Shown here: positions 1 through 5,207 of the stretch, piece after piece
Layout: each line of letters begins with the position of its first letter
Position numbering within the stretch: the stretch's first letter is position 1
Position numbers and translations under genes: made by a program
Origin: Caldifarciminota bacterium 4484_100
GTDB lineage: Bacteria > Hydrothermota > Tepidihabitantia > SM23-42
DNA length: 5,444 nt
Reading direction: 5' to 3'
NCBI GenBank assembly: GCA_002049785.1
Contig: MUKB01000115.1
Coordinates: forward strand, 1 to 5,444
Notes under the pieces: model-generated
The model's database searches: none
Told to the model about the DNA's origin: nothing
The model's input: only the letters and a program-made list of their open reading frames with translations

Positions 1-417
1 TCTCTAAGATTTGGAAGCAGCGGTGACCTGCTGGTTCTTTTAGCGACATTTGCCTGGGCAACTACTACAATTGTAGCGAGAAAATATCTCCAGGAACTTC
101 CCGCCGGTGTTATTGCATTTTATCGTTTTTTCTTTGCAGGTGTAATATTTATTTTTTATATACTGATAACCAGGGGGATTGTGATAAACAGTGGTTATCA
201 GGTTTTTTTGGGCGTCATTATCGGTGTCGGAACAATCCTATATTATGAAGGTATAAGGTTGATAAAGGCGGCTCAGGTATCTGCCCTTGAGCTTTCAACG
301 CCCTTTTTTGCGACGATTCTGGGAATCTTTGTTTTGAGAGAATATATTACATTTTTCCAGCTCATCGGCATTATGTTTCTACTGGGAGGGATCTACTTCT
401 TATCCAGGAAGGAATAG
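1..417 (+). CDS. EamA/DMT-family membrane transporter, C-terminal part (5' end outside window)
   Basis: The frame is open from the first base to a TAG at 415-417, giving 138 residues with no start in the window. The GTG at 181 is internal and is not the true start. The protein is very hydrophobic, with five likely membrane helices at about residues 9-27, 37-57, 67-82, 93-111 and 117-135 of the visible part. This matches the second five-helix repeat of ten-helix drug/metabolite transporters. Family-like signatures are the FAWATTTIVARK stretch that opens the repeat, and the end pattern LREYITFFQLIGIMFLLGG, which resembles the usual glutamate-containing loop before the last helix. The protein should sit in the cytoplasmic membrane and export or import a small metabolite. 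The substrate cannot be read from the sequence. The family assignment is fairly safe; a more specific function is not. Confidence 0.85.
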   Translation, partial: SLRFGSSGDLLVLLATFAWATTTIVARKYLQELPAGVIAFYRFFFAGVIFIFYILITRGIVINSGYQVFLGVIIGVGTILYYEGIRLIKAAQVSALELSTPFFATILGIFVLREYITFFQLIGIMFLLGGIYFLSRKE

Positions 418-441
418 GTAAAATAGTCTTTCCTGCTTCTG

Positions 442-486
442 GTTTCTCTCGTTTTTCTGGTTTTTCTGGTTTGTCTGGTTTTTCTC
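442..486 (+). repeat. Five tandem 9-bp pyrimidine-rich units (GTTTNTCTS)
   Basis: Five consecutive 9-bp units are visible: GTTTCTCTC, GTTTTTCTG twice, GTTTGTCTG and GTTTTTCTC. A degenerate unit precedes them. The tract starts 24 bp after the transporter stop codon. The same unit appears in inverted orientation at 4854-4912, on the outer side of that array as here. The 9-bp period keeps a reading frame open, but there is no start codon or ribosome binding site, so I read it as non-coding repeat DNA. Confidence 0.85.
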
Positions 487-490
487 ATTT

Positions 491-545
491 GTCATGCTGA
501 ATTTATTTCAGCATCTCATAAATCCTGAAACAAGTTCAGAATGAC
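491..545. repeat. Imperfect palindromic (MITE-like) intergenic element
   Basis: The stretch begins GTCATGCTGAA and ends TTCAGAATGAC. Its two 26-base arms pair with five mismatches around a 3-base centre, so it could form a long hairpin. It sits between the 9-bp tract and the 8-bp array. The inverted partner locus (4846-4861) has no such element and its two repeat types join directly. This suggests a separate mobile or dispersed palindrome that inserted here. It resembles intergenic GTCATTCTGAA-type palindromes known from many bacterial genomes. That resemblance is from memory and unverified. It has no coding capacity. Confidence 0.7.
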
Positions 546-557
546 TTACGATTTACT

Positions 558-680
558 AATGACTTAATGACTCAATGACTAAATGACTAACGATTTTCAA
601 TGACTTAATGACTCAATGACTAAATGACTAACGATTTTCAATGACTTAATGACCTATGTTTTTTAATGACTCAATGACTA
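558..680 (+). repeat. Array of 8-bp units (AATGACTN) with 41-bp higher-order period
   Basis: Units of the form AATGACT plus one variable base are arranged four in a row and followed by the 9-base spacer ACGATTTTC. This makes a 41-bp block at 558-598, repeated at 599-639. A third, diverged block follows with the spacer containing ATGTTTTTT (656-664) and two more units to 680. Spacers are much shorter than CRISPR spacers and are themselves repeated, so this is not a CRISPR. The same units and both spacer types recur inverted at 4714-4853. Confidence 0.9.
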
Positions 681-768
681 AATCTTTTTATCAAGTATCA
701 AGGAGTGCTGTTGTTCGTTTGCCGAGAGTGGCATTGTTGGGCAGCTTGTAAGGCTGAGATAATAAAAG

Positions 769-862
769 TGGCGGAGGCGTGTAGGAATCGAACCTACCGT
801 CCCCCTTTCGAAGGACACCTGGATTTGAAGTCCAGTAGGCACACCAGCACCCATCCGCATCC
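769..862 (-). tRNA. selC: tRNA-Sec (anticodon TCA), selenocysteine tRNA
   Basis: On the minus strand a 94-nt cloverleaf including the encoded CCA is visible. The anticodon arm is CTGGA-CTTCAAA-TCCAG, with anticodon TCA at 826-828 reading UGA. Features specific to tRNA-Sec are a six-pair D stem (GGGTGC/GTGCCT, with wobbles) closed by TGGT, and a long variable arm with a seven-pair stem capped by a GAAA loop. The T arm is GTAGG-TTCGATT-CCTAC, and the 8-nt acceptor strands are followed by discriminator G and CCA. The anticodon arm equals what I recall for E. coli selC. Oddities are acceptor positions T4 against C69 and G8 against A65, which do not pair. SerRS charges this tRNA, SelA converts the product to selenocysteinyl-tRNA, and SelB delivers it. 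No selenoprotein gene is visible here. Identity is firm; full function is slightly uncertain because of the acceptor mismatches. Confidence 0.92.
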
Positions 863-870
863 AATACCAT

Positions 871-898
871 ATTTTAATTAAAATATCATAAAAGTCAA
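871..898 (-). promoter_or_regulatory. Sigma-70-type promoter of selC
   Basis: On the minus strand there is TTGACT at 898-893, a 16-bp spacer, then TAAAAT at 876-871. Eight bases separate the -10 box from tRNA nucleotide 1 at 862. Transcription should therefore start at or within about two bases of the mature 5' end, leaving almost no leader for RNase P to remove. The call is sequence-based only. Confidence 0.65.
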
Positions 899-939
899 CC
901 GTGATTTGTTCTTACAGATTTAAGTGTAAATGTGGTGGA

Positions 940-967
940 TGGACAATTTAATAAATCCAAATATAAT
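940..967 (+). promoter_or_regulatory. Sigma-70-type promoter of the secreted hydrolase gene
   Basis: TGGACA at 940-945 matches five of six bases of the -35 consensus. After a 16-bp spacer comes a perfect TATAAT at 962-967. The expected start is near 973-975, so the leader before the ATG at 984 would be only about 10 nt, almost entirely ribosome binding site. It is divergent from the selC promoter, with 41 bp between the two -35 boxes. Confidence 0.7.
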
Positions 968-972
968 TGCAT

Positions 973-980
973 AGGGAGGT
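973..980 (+). promoter_or_regulatory. Strong ribosome binding site (AGGGAGGT) for the hydrolase gene
   Basis: AGGGAGGT lies 3 bases before the ATG at 984. It contains GGAGG, which pairs with the usual 16S rRNA tail. It fixes the start codon choice, which is also supported by a signal peptide beginning directly at that methionine. Confidence 0.8.
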
Positions 981-983
981 ATT

Positions 984-2894
984 ATGGCAAAATATCTGAT
1001 AATATTGATAATCTTCACGATAAGTTTCGGCTATGTTTATGATAGTACCGGAGTGGAGATGCGAGATGGTATTAAATTGGGAACCGATATTTATTATCCG
1101 GTAACCTCTTTCCCACCCTGGCCAACACTACTCCAGAGAACACCTTATGGCCGGGATTGGGACAGTACCTATATCTTTCTATTTACCGATGTCCTCGGCT
1201 ATGTATTTGTGGTCCAGAATGTGCGGGGATATGGTGATTCTCAGGGTGAGCCGATGGTCTTCTTGACTGATGGCTGGGGTGCATTACAGGACGGCTATGA
1301 CGCGGTTGAATGGATTGCTGACCACTGGTGGTCGAATGGAAAGATCGGAATGCTCGGTGGTTCTGCCCATGGGATAACTCAGTATTACGCAGCAGGTGCC
1401 CTTCCTCCGCATCTTGTTTGCTGTGCACCTATGGTCGCGGCACCGTCTCTTTATCACCATTGCGGATTCACCGGTGGAGAGTTTCGGAAGGCGCTGGTTG
1501 AAAACTGGCTTGAAGGTGTCGAGACACCCTGGTTGATTGATACGGTCTGTAATCATCCCAATTATGATACTATGTGGTCGGTTGTTGACCTAACCACCCG
1601 CTGGGATGTTGCAGATTATCCGATGTTTCATATTGATGGCTGGTATGATATGTATACTGATGGAGTGCTGGAAACATTTTCTGAATTGCAGGCAAGATAT
1701 CATAACCAGAAGCTTTTTATCGGACCCTGGGGACATGGTGATGCCTGGGGAACCCGGGAGCAGGGTGATCTCGTATATCCGGAAAATGCTGAGATGGATG
1801 AACTTGAGTTTATCCAGTTGATCCTCAACTGGTATAATTACTGGCTTCAGGACAGTTCCGGGGGAATCCTGGAACCGCGCGTAAAATTCTATCTGATGGG
1901 TGATTGTGATACCCAGGATACAACCCTCTGGAATCACTGGGTTGAGGCCGATACCTGGCCATTGCCTGAGGTTGTATATAAAAAATATTATCTTCGGGAG
2001 AATGGTTTACTGGACACCATCCCACCTCAGATTGCTGAGATTGATACATTCATCTATGACCCGGCTGATCCCTGCACCACCTATGGCGGCAGGGAATTCA
2101 TCGGCCTTGAAAACGGGTATGGGCCAATAAATCAGAATCCGATTGAAGGTCGTTCTGATGTGCTCGTCTTTTCCACCGAACCTTTAGCCTCGCCCCTCAC
2201 TGTTATTGGAAAGTTGTGGTTTGTCCTATATGCTGCAAGCGACTGCTATGATACAGATTGGTCGGTGCGTGTGACTGATGTCTACCCGGATGGCAGGTCA
2301 ATTCTGGTAACCGATAATATTCTGATGGCACGACATCGTCATGGTTTTGACCGTGAAGACTCACTGATTCCGAATGTCCCAGATACATTCTATATTGATC
2401 TCTGGTCTACTGCCCAGGTGTTTAATGCCGGACATAGATTACGGGTTATTATTTCTTCTTCCAACTATCCAAGATTTGAGAAAAATCCCAATACCGGGGC
2501 TCCTTTCAAACGGGATGACTCGGTATTTGTCGTGGCAACACAGAAGGTCTACCGCACCCCGACAATGGCCTCTTATCTCTTCCTGCCGGTATTACCAGAA
2601 TCGAATCCATATGTGGAGGAGCGAGCAGTGCAAGAGAGACAGATACTCGGTTCCGAGGTTTTGATGAATACGATCTGTCGAATTCCTGAGTTAAGCCTTA
2701 ATTTAAAGAGACCGACCGAACTCAACCTTTCGCTCTATAACATTGCCGGGCAGATGGTCTGGTCGTATATGAACCAGGATATAGGTCCGGGCAAGAAGCG
2801 GATAAGGATACCAGAAATGGCGGCTGGCGTATATTTTTTGAATTGTAAATTAGGGGAGCGGAAAGAAACAGTTAAACTGGTAATAATAAAGTAA
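984..2894 (+). CDS. Secreted CocE/NonD-family (X-Pro dipeptidyl-peptidase-like) serine hydrolase with C-terminal sorting-like domain
   Basis: This 636-residue protein is predicted to hydrolyse an ester or amide bond outside the cytoplasm. Residues 1-16 are a short lysine-plus-hydrophobic signal peptide. An alpha/beta hydrolase domain follows to about residue 295. The likely nucleophile is Ser127 in GGSAHG, the acid is Asp222 in GWYD, and the base is His251 in GPWGHG. Tyr55 in RTPYGR fits the oxyanion-hole tyrosine of cocaine esterase. Residues 110-215 include a helical cap. Residues of about 300-545 fit the jelly-roll domain of the PepX/CocE class. Residues of about 565-636 form a small beta domain (LSLYNIAGQ, AAGVYFLN, KETVKLVIIK) like type IX secretion sorting or surface-anchoring domains. 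It is probably monocistronic. Substrate could be an acylated peptide, beta-lactam-like amide or ester; the sequence does not decide. Family call strong, substrate unknown. Confidence 0.9.
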   Translation: MAKYLIILIIFTISFGYVYDSTGVEMRDGIKLGTDIYYPVTSFPPWPTLLQRTPYGRDWDSTYIFLFTDVLGYVFVVQNVRGYGDSQGEPMVFLTDGWGALQDGYDAVEWIADHWWSNGKIGMLGGSAHGITQYYAAGALPPHLVCCAPMVAAPSLYHHCGFTGGEFRKALVENWLEGVETPWLIDTVCNHPNYDTMWSVVDLTTRWDVADYPMFHIDGWYDMYTDGVLETFSELQARYHNQKLFIGPWGHGDAWGTREQGDLVYPENAEMDELEFIQLILNWYNYWLQDSSGGILEPRVKFYLMGDCDTQDTTLWNHWVEADTWPLPEVVYKKYYLRENGLLDTIPPQIAEIDTFIYDPADPCTTYGGREFIGLENGYGPINQNPIEGRSDVLVFSTEPLASPLTVIGKLWFVLYAASDCYDTDWSVRVTDVYPDGRSILVTDNILMARHRHGFDREDSLIPNVPDTFYIDLWSTAQVFNAGHRLRVIISSSNYPRFEKNPNTGAPFKRDDSVFVVATQKVYRTPTMASYLFLPVLPESNPYVEERAVQERQILGSEVLMNTICRIPELSLNLKRPTELNLSLYNIAGQMVWSYMNQDIGPGKKRIRIPEMAAGVYFLNCKLGERKETVKLVIIK

Positions 2895-2900
2895 CGGTAT

Positions 2901-3656
2901 CTATGGGGTCAGGATACGTTGCATTGACCGGTACAGGATGTCAGGGTCAACCTTGGTAACCAGTTTACCCTGATACGCAAATGAGATATAACCGGTCTCT
3001 TCGGAGACCACGATACACAGGGCATCGGTCTGTTCACTGATACCCAGAGCGGCACGATGGCGTAGGCCATACCGTTCACCTAAGTCAGGATTTTCACTCA
3101 GAGGAAGGACACATCCAGCTGCGGCGACCTTGTCTTCCTGAATTACACAGGCACCATCATGGAGCGGGGTATCCGGGAAGAATATCGTTCTCAATAAAGA
3201 AGAATTTACCTGGGCATCAATCTTGACCCCGGTTTCGATGATGTCATTGAGGCCGTCATTTCTCTGAATCAAAATCAGGGCTCCGATTTTCTCTTCGGCC
3301 ATCTTCTTCACCGCATCCAGTATCTCATCGAATACCTTTGCCTGTTCAACCTTTAAGAAGAACTTGATCGGTCTCTGCCTACCTATACGGGCCAGGGCAT
3401 TGCGTATTTCAGGCTGGAATACAATCACGAAGGCAACGACCCAGATTGTCAGGATGGAGTTCATAATCCAGGAGAGCGCCTTGAGGTCAAGCCAGCGTGC
3501 AATAAATGAGATGACGAAGAAGAGGACAAGGCCCACCAGAATGGAAGTGGCTTTGGTTCCCTTTATAAATCTGAAGAATGCATATAAGAGAATTGCTACA
3601 ACAATGATGTCGATAACATCGATTCCTCTCAGGGGTAAGAAACCGAAGAGCTTCAT
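2901..3656 (-). CDS. cdaA: Diadenylate cyclase CdaA (c-di-AMP synthase, DisA_N domain)
   Basis: This enzyme joins two ATP into cyclic di-AMP, a second messenger that controls potassium and osmolyte uptake and cell-wall balance in many bacteria. The 251 residues begin with three membrane helices (about 14-31, 36-54, 63-81), followed by a short linker and the cytosolic cyclase domain. Visible catalytic motifs are GALI (125-128), PLHDGA with DGA at 167-169, LRHRAALG with RHR at 199-201, and SEETG (218-222). All are as expected for an active CdaA, and the length is near the usual 250-280. The start ATG (3656-3654) has AGGA seven bases upstream and overlaps the original stop of folP as ATGA, marking one operon. 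No cdaR/ybbR partner or glmM follows, because the next gene is convergent. It appears intact even though folP upstream is broken. Confidence 0.95.
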   Translation of the reverse strand: MKLFGFLPLRGIDVIDIIVVAILLYAFFRFIKGTKATSILVGLVLFFVISFIARWLDLKALSWIMNSILTIWVVAFVIVFQPEIRNALARIGRQRPIKFFLKVEQAKVFDEILDAVKKMAEEKIGALILIQRNDGLNDIIETGVKIDAQVNSSLLRTIFFPDTPLHDGACVIQEDKVAAAGCVLPLSENPDLGERYGLRHRAALGISEQTDALCIVVSEETGYISFAYQGKLVTKVDPDILYRSMQRILTP

Positions 3657-3856
3657 CTTATTATCCTGTCAATAAGAAGGGCAACCCTTTTTGTTGCCTG
3701 GACATCATGGACCCTGAGGATGTCAGCGCCGTTTCTAATCAGCAGGGCAGAAACCCCGAGGGTGCCCTCAAGCCTCTGGTCAACAGAGAGATTGAAGGGG
3801 ATACCTATGAATGACTTTCTCGAGTGACCAACAAGTATCGGACGATTCAGGGTTTT
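3653..3856 (-). pseudogene. folP: folP 3' remnant: C-terminal 67 codons of dihydropteroate synthase in a shifted frame
   Basis: In the frame shifted relative to the folP ORF, the minus strand from about 3856 reads KTLNRPILVGHSRKSFIG, then a typical end (RLEGTLGVSALL, GADILRVHDVQATKRV) to TGA at 3655-3653. SRKSFIG carries the conserved lysine and serine that contact substrate in dihydropteroate synthases, and RVHDV is the conserved last strand. This is clearly the missing C-terminus of the gene starting at 4664. It has no start codon or ribosome binding site of its own. Upstream, the homology jumps straight from the GTPRTMQINP region to KTLNRP. The roughly 50-55 intervening residues, with the DPGxGFGK motif, are absent. 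The lost length must leave remainder 2 when divided by 3. Either a real deletion or a sequencing/assembly error could explain it. Confidence 0.88.
3664..3667 (-). promoter_or_regulatory. Ribosome binding site of cdaA inside the folP 3' end
   Basis: AGGA lies seven bases before the cdaA ATG, within the last codons of folP. Together with the ATGA overlap at 3653-3656 it suggests that cdaA was translationally coupled to folP. With folP frameshifted, ribosomes reading from its start now stop at 3780, 123 bases upstream. Confidence 0.6.
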
Positions 3857-4664
3857 GGGGGTTTATCTGCATTGTCCTGGGGGTTCCCTTGATATGCATT
3901 ATCACAACCCCAGCCTTATATTTTGCAATTACTCGGGCCATTTTTTTGTCGAACCTGAGACCGGATATGTCGTTTATGAGCCCGACCCCTTCACCAAGGG
4001 CAAATTCTGCAACACGGGCCTTGTATGTATCGACTGAAACCGGAACCTTAACTCTCTTCACAATTCTGGGCAAGACCTTTTTAAGTCTCTTGATCTCTTC
4101 TTTTTCATCGATGCTCTGGGCACCGGGCCGGGTTGATTCAGCACCTATGTCGATAAAATCTGCACCGGATTGAACCATATCATCAACAGTTTTTTCAATG
4201 GCGGTGATATCGATAAATCTGCTTCCTGGATAGAATGAGTCCGGGGTGACATTTATCGCACCCATAATCAGGGTGCGGTTGAGTTTGATGTTTTTATTCA
4301 GGATGCGGAGGGTTACTTTGCAGGGTTGTTTTATGACCTCTGATAATTGCCGGGATACATTTTTTAGTAGAGGCTGTTTCTTGAGCCGGTCAATGATTTT
4401 ATCGATTTCGCGGGGATTTGCAAAAAGGAGTGCACTGAATCGGCCATTTCTACGACATTCATATACATTCCTGGGAATGGCAAGATCAGCACCAGACAGA
4501 AGCGCAATCTGTTTGAGAATATTTGCCTGGGCGCTGCTGAGATTATCAATCTTGATTATGTGATAATCCAACTTTTTTAAAAAGATATTATAGGCCATTG
4601 GGTCCAGTCTGAGTCGCTTCAGTTCCTGTAACGCACAGTTTTTATCGAGTATAAGCGGACGCAT
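3780..4664 (-). CDS. folP: Dihydropteroate synthase, internally deleted and frameshifted (N-terminal 270 residues genuine)
   Basis: The intact enzyme condenses 6-hydroxymethyl-dihydropterin pyrophosphate with p-aminobenzoate to make dihydropteroate for folate. The ORF has 294 residues. The first ~125 are an N-terminal extension (SSAQANILKQIALLSGADLA region) seen in some deep-branching bacterial homologues. The TIM-barrel part follows with INVTPDSF (137-144), GAESTRPG (174-181), VSVDTYK (209-215), INDISG (230-235) and MHIKGTPRTMQ (256-266). After about residue 270 the sequence is out-of-frame nonsense ending in TGA at 3782-3780. The true C-terminus is recognisable in another frame at 3653-3856. 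An intact version would be near 390 residues. Lacking the DPGxGFGK and SRKS regions, the product should be inactive. The start is chosen because the promoter abuts it; no ribosome binding site is visible. It heads the folP-cdaA operon. Confidence 0.85.
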   Translation of the reverse strand: MRPLILDKNCALQELKRLRLDPMAYNIFLKKLDYHIIKIDNLSSAQANILKQIALLSGADLAIPRNVYECRRNGRFSALLFANPREIDKIIDRLKKQPLLKNVSRQLSEVIKQPCKVTLRILNKNIKLNRTLIMGAINVTPDSFYPGSRFIDITAIEKTVDDMVQSGADFIDIGAESTRPGAQSIDEKEEIKRLKKVLPRIVKRVKVPVSVDTYKARVAEFALGEGVGLINDISGLRFDKKMARVIAKYKAGVVIMHIKGTPRTMQINPQNPESSDTCWSLEKVIHRYPLQSLC

Positions 4665-4669
4665 AATTT

Positions 4670-4698
4670 ATTATATATATAAATGGAGTTCAAGTCAA
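4670..4698 (-). promoter_or_regulatory. Consensus promoter of the folP-cdaA operon, probably giving a leaderless mRNA
   Basis: On the minus strand TTGACT (4698-4693) is followed by a 17-bp spacer and a perfect TATAAT (4675-4670). Only five bases (AAATT) separate the -10 box from the folP ATG at 4664. Transcription should thus start at or next to the A of the ATG. There is no Shine-Dalgarno sequence, which agrees with leaderless translation. The -35 box lies in a degenerate unit of the adjoining 8-bp repeat array. Confidence 0.75.
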
Positions 4699-4713
4699 TA
4701 ATGTAAAAATCGT

Positions 4714-4853
4714 TAGTCATTAAGTCATTGAGTTATTATGTCATTGGTAAATCGTTCGTCATCGAGTTATTGAGTCAGTAAGTCATTGAAAATCGTTAGT
4801 CATTAAGTCATTAAAAAACATAAGTCATTGAGTTATTAAGTCATTGAGTCATT
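4714..4853 (-). repeat. Inverted copy of the 8-bp repeat array (NNGTCATT units)
   Basis: Fourteen 8-bp units of the type AAGTCATT, TAGTCATT or GAGTTATT are broken by spacers GGTAAATCGT (4746-4755), GAAAATCGT (4788-4796) and AAAAAACAT (4813-4821). The last two spacers are reverse complements of spacer sequence found in the left array at 558-680 (ACGATTTTC and ATGTTTTTT). The 41- to 42-bp higher-order period is the same. The units here are more diverged than on the left. A further degenerate unit (AAGTCAAT, 4692-4699) supplies the folP -35 box. Confidence 0.9.
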
Positions 4854-4912
4854 GAGAAACCAGAAAAACCAGACAAACGAGACAAACCAGAGAAACGAGA
4901 AAAACCAGAAAT
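4854..4912 (-). repeat. Inverted copy of the 9-bp repeat tract (SAGANAAAC units)
   Basis: The plus strand shows a partial unit GAGAAAC, then CAGAAAAAC, CAGACAAAC, GAGACAAAC, CAGAGAAAC, GAGAAAAAC and a partial CAGAAAT. These are reverse complements of the GTTTNTCTS units at 442-486. The tract joins the 8-bp array directly, without the palindromic element present at the left copy. Confidence 0.85.
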
Positions 4913-4936
4913 CTGTTACCAACACAATTTCGATAT

Positions 4937-4952
4937 TTGCACAATTGTGCAA
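4937..4952. promoter_or_regulatory. 16-bp perfect palindrome (TTGCACAATTGTGCAA), possible operator
   Basis: The sequence TTGCACAATTGTGCAA is an exact inverted repeat with no central spacer, in the gene-free stretch between the repeat array and the last gene. A perfect 16-bp palindrome fits the binding site of a dimeric regulator. No promoter overlaps it convincingly and it is about 240 bp upstream of the folP promoter, so a role is unproven. It is too short and lacks a T-run, so it is not a terminator. Confidence 0.4.
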
Positions 4953-5207
4953 TTCCAAAACCTCTGAGCGATGGACTAATTGCTTTTATCAAAATTAAAC
5001 TACATAAAAACAGGATGATAAAGCATAAAATTTTTTGACATCATTACCTTTATCTTTTGTCCTCACTGACCCAGAACCAAAATAGACCGATCTCGATACT
5101 TCTTGTCCTTCAAACCTATCGATCACTCAATATTAAGCAACACCCTTCACAAAAACCAATCTATCCAACTCAGAATAATAATCATAGTCTATCTCATCTT
5201 ACCACTT
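4953..5207. other. Gene-free stretch, C-rich and G-poor on the plus strand
   Basis: No coding region, RNA gene or clear terminator is visible here. The stretch follows the palindrome and leads up to the stop codon of the right-end gene, so it is that gene's 3' flank. From about 5041 the plus strand has about three times as many C as G (6 G against 18 C in 5041-5100), a skew that continues into the gene. Confidence 0.5.

Noticed and set aside
405..435. Rho-independent terminator after the transporter (CAGGAA/TTCCTG)
   Set aside because: The stem is only six pairs with a 19-base loop and overlaps the coding end; the T-rich run after it belongs to the 9-bp repeat.
558..680. CRISPR array
   Set aside because: Units are 8 bp, spacers are 9 bp and repeated, and no cas gene is present.
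678..860. A 60-codon minus-strand ORF
   Set aside because: It runs straight through the tRNA-Sec gene, and its peptide is the translation of the tRNA plus flank. There is no ribosome binding site.
1183..1937. Several ORFs of 70-115 codons on either strand inside the hydrolase gene
   Set aside because: They overlap a gene with clear motifs and signal peptide, resemble no family, and lack start signals.
2919..2953. TTGACC/GGTCAA hairpin in the end of cdaA as a terminator
   Set aside because: The loop is about 15 bases, no T-run follows on either strand, and it is inside coding sequence.
3780..3782. Selenocysteine readthrough of the folP TGA, suggested by the nearby selC
   Set aside because: The frame before this TGA is already nonsense after the deletion, and a second TGA follows three codons later.
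3850..3862. Programmed frameshift at the CCCCCAAAACCC run in folP
   Set aside because: A frameshift would restore the C-terminal frame but not the missing 50-55 residues with the DPG motif, so it would not give a working enzyme.
3811..4563. Plus-strand ORFs opposite folP
   Set aside because: They are antisense to recognisable dihydropteroate synthase sequence and show no family features.
5036..5064. Promoter from TTGACA at 5036 on the plus strand
   Set aside because: No acceptable -10 box lies 16-18 bp downstream and no plus-strand gene follows.
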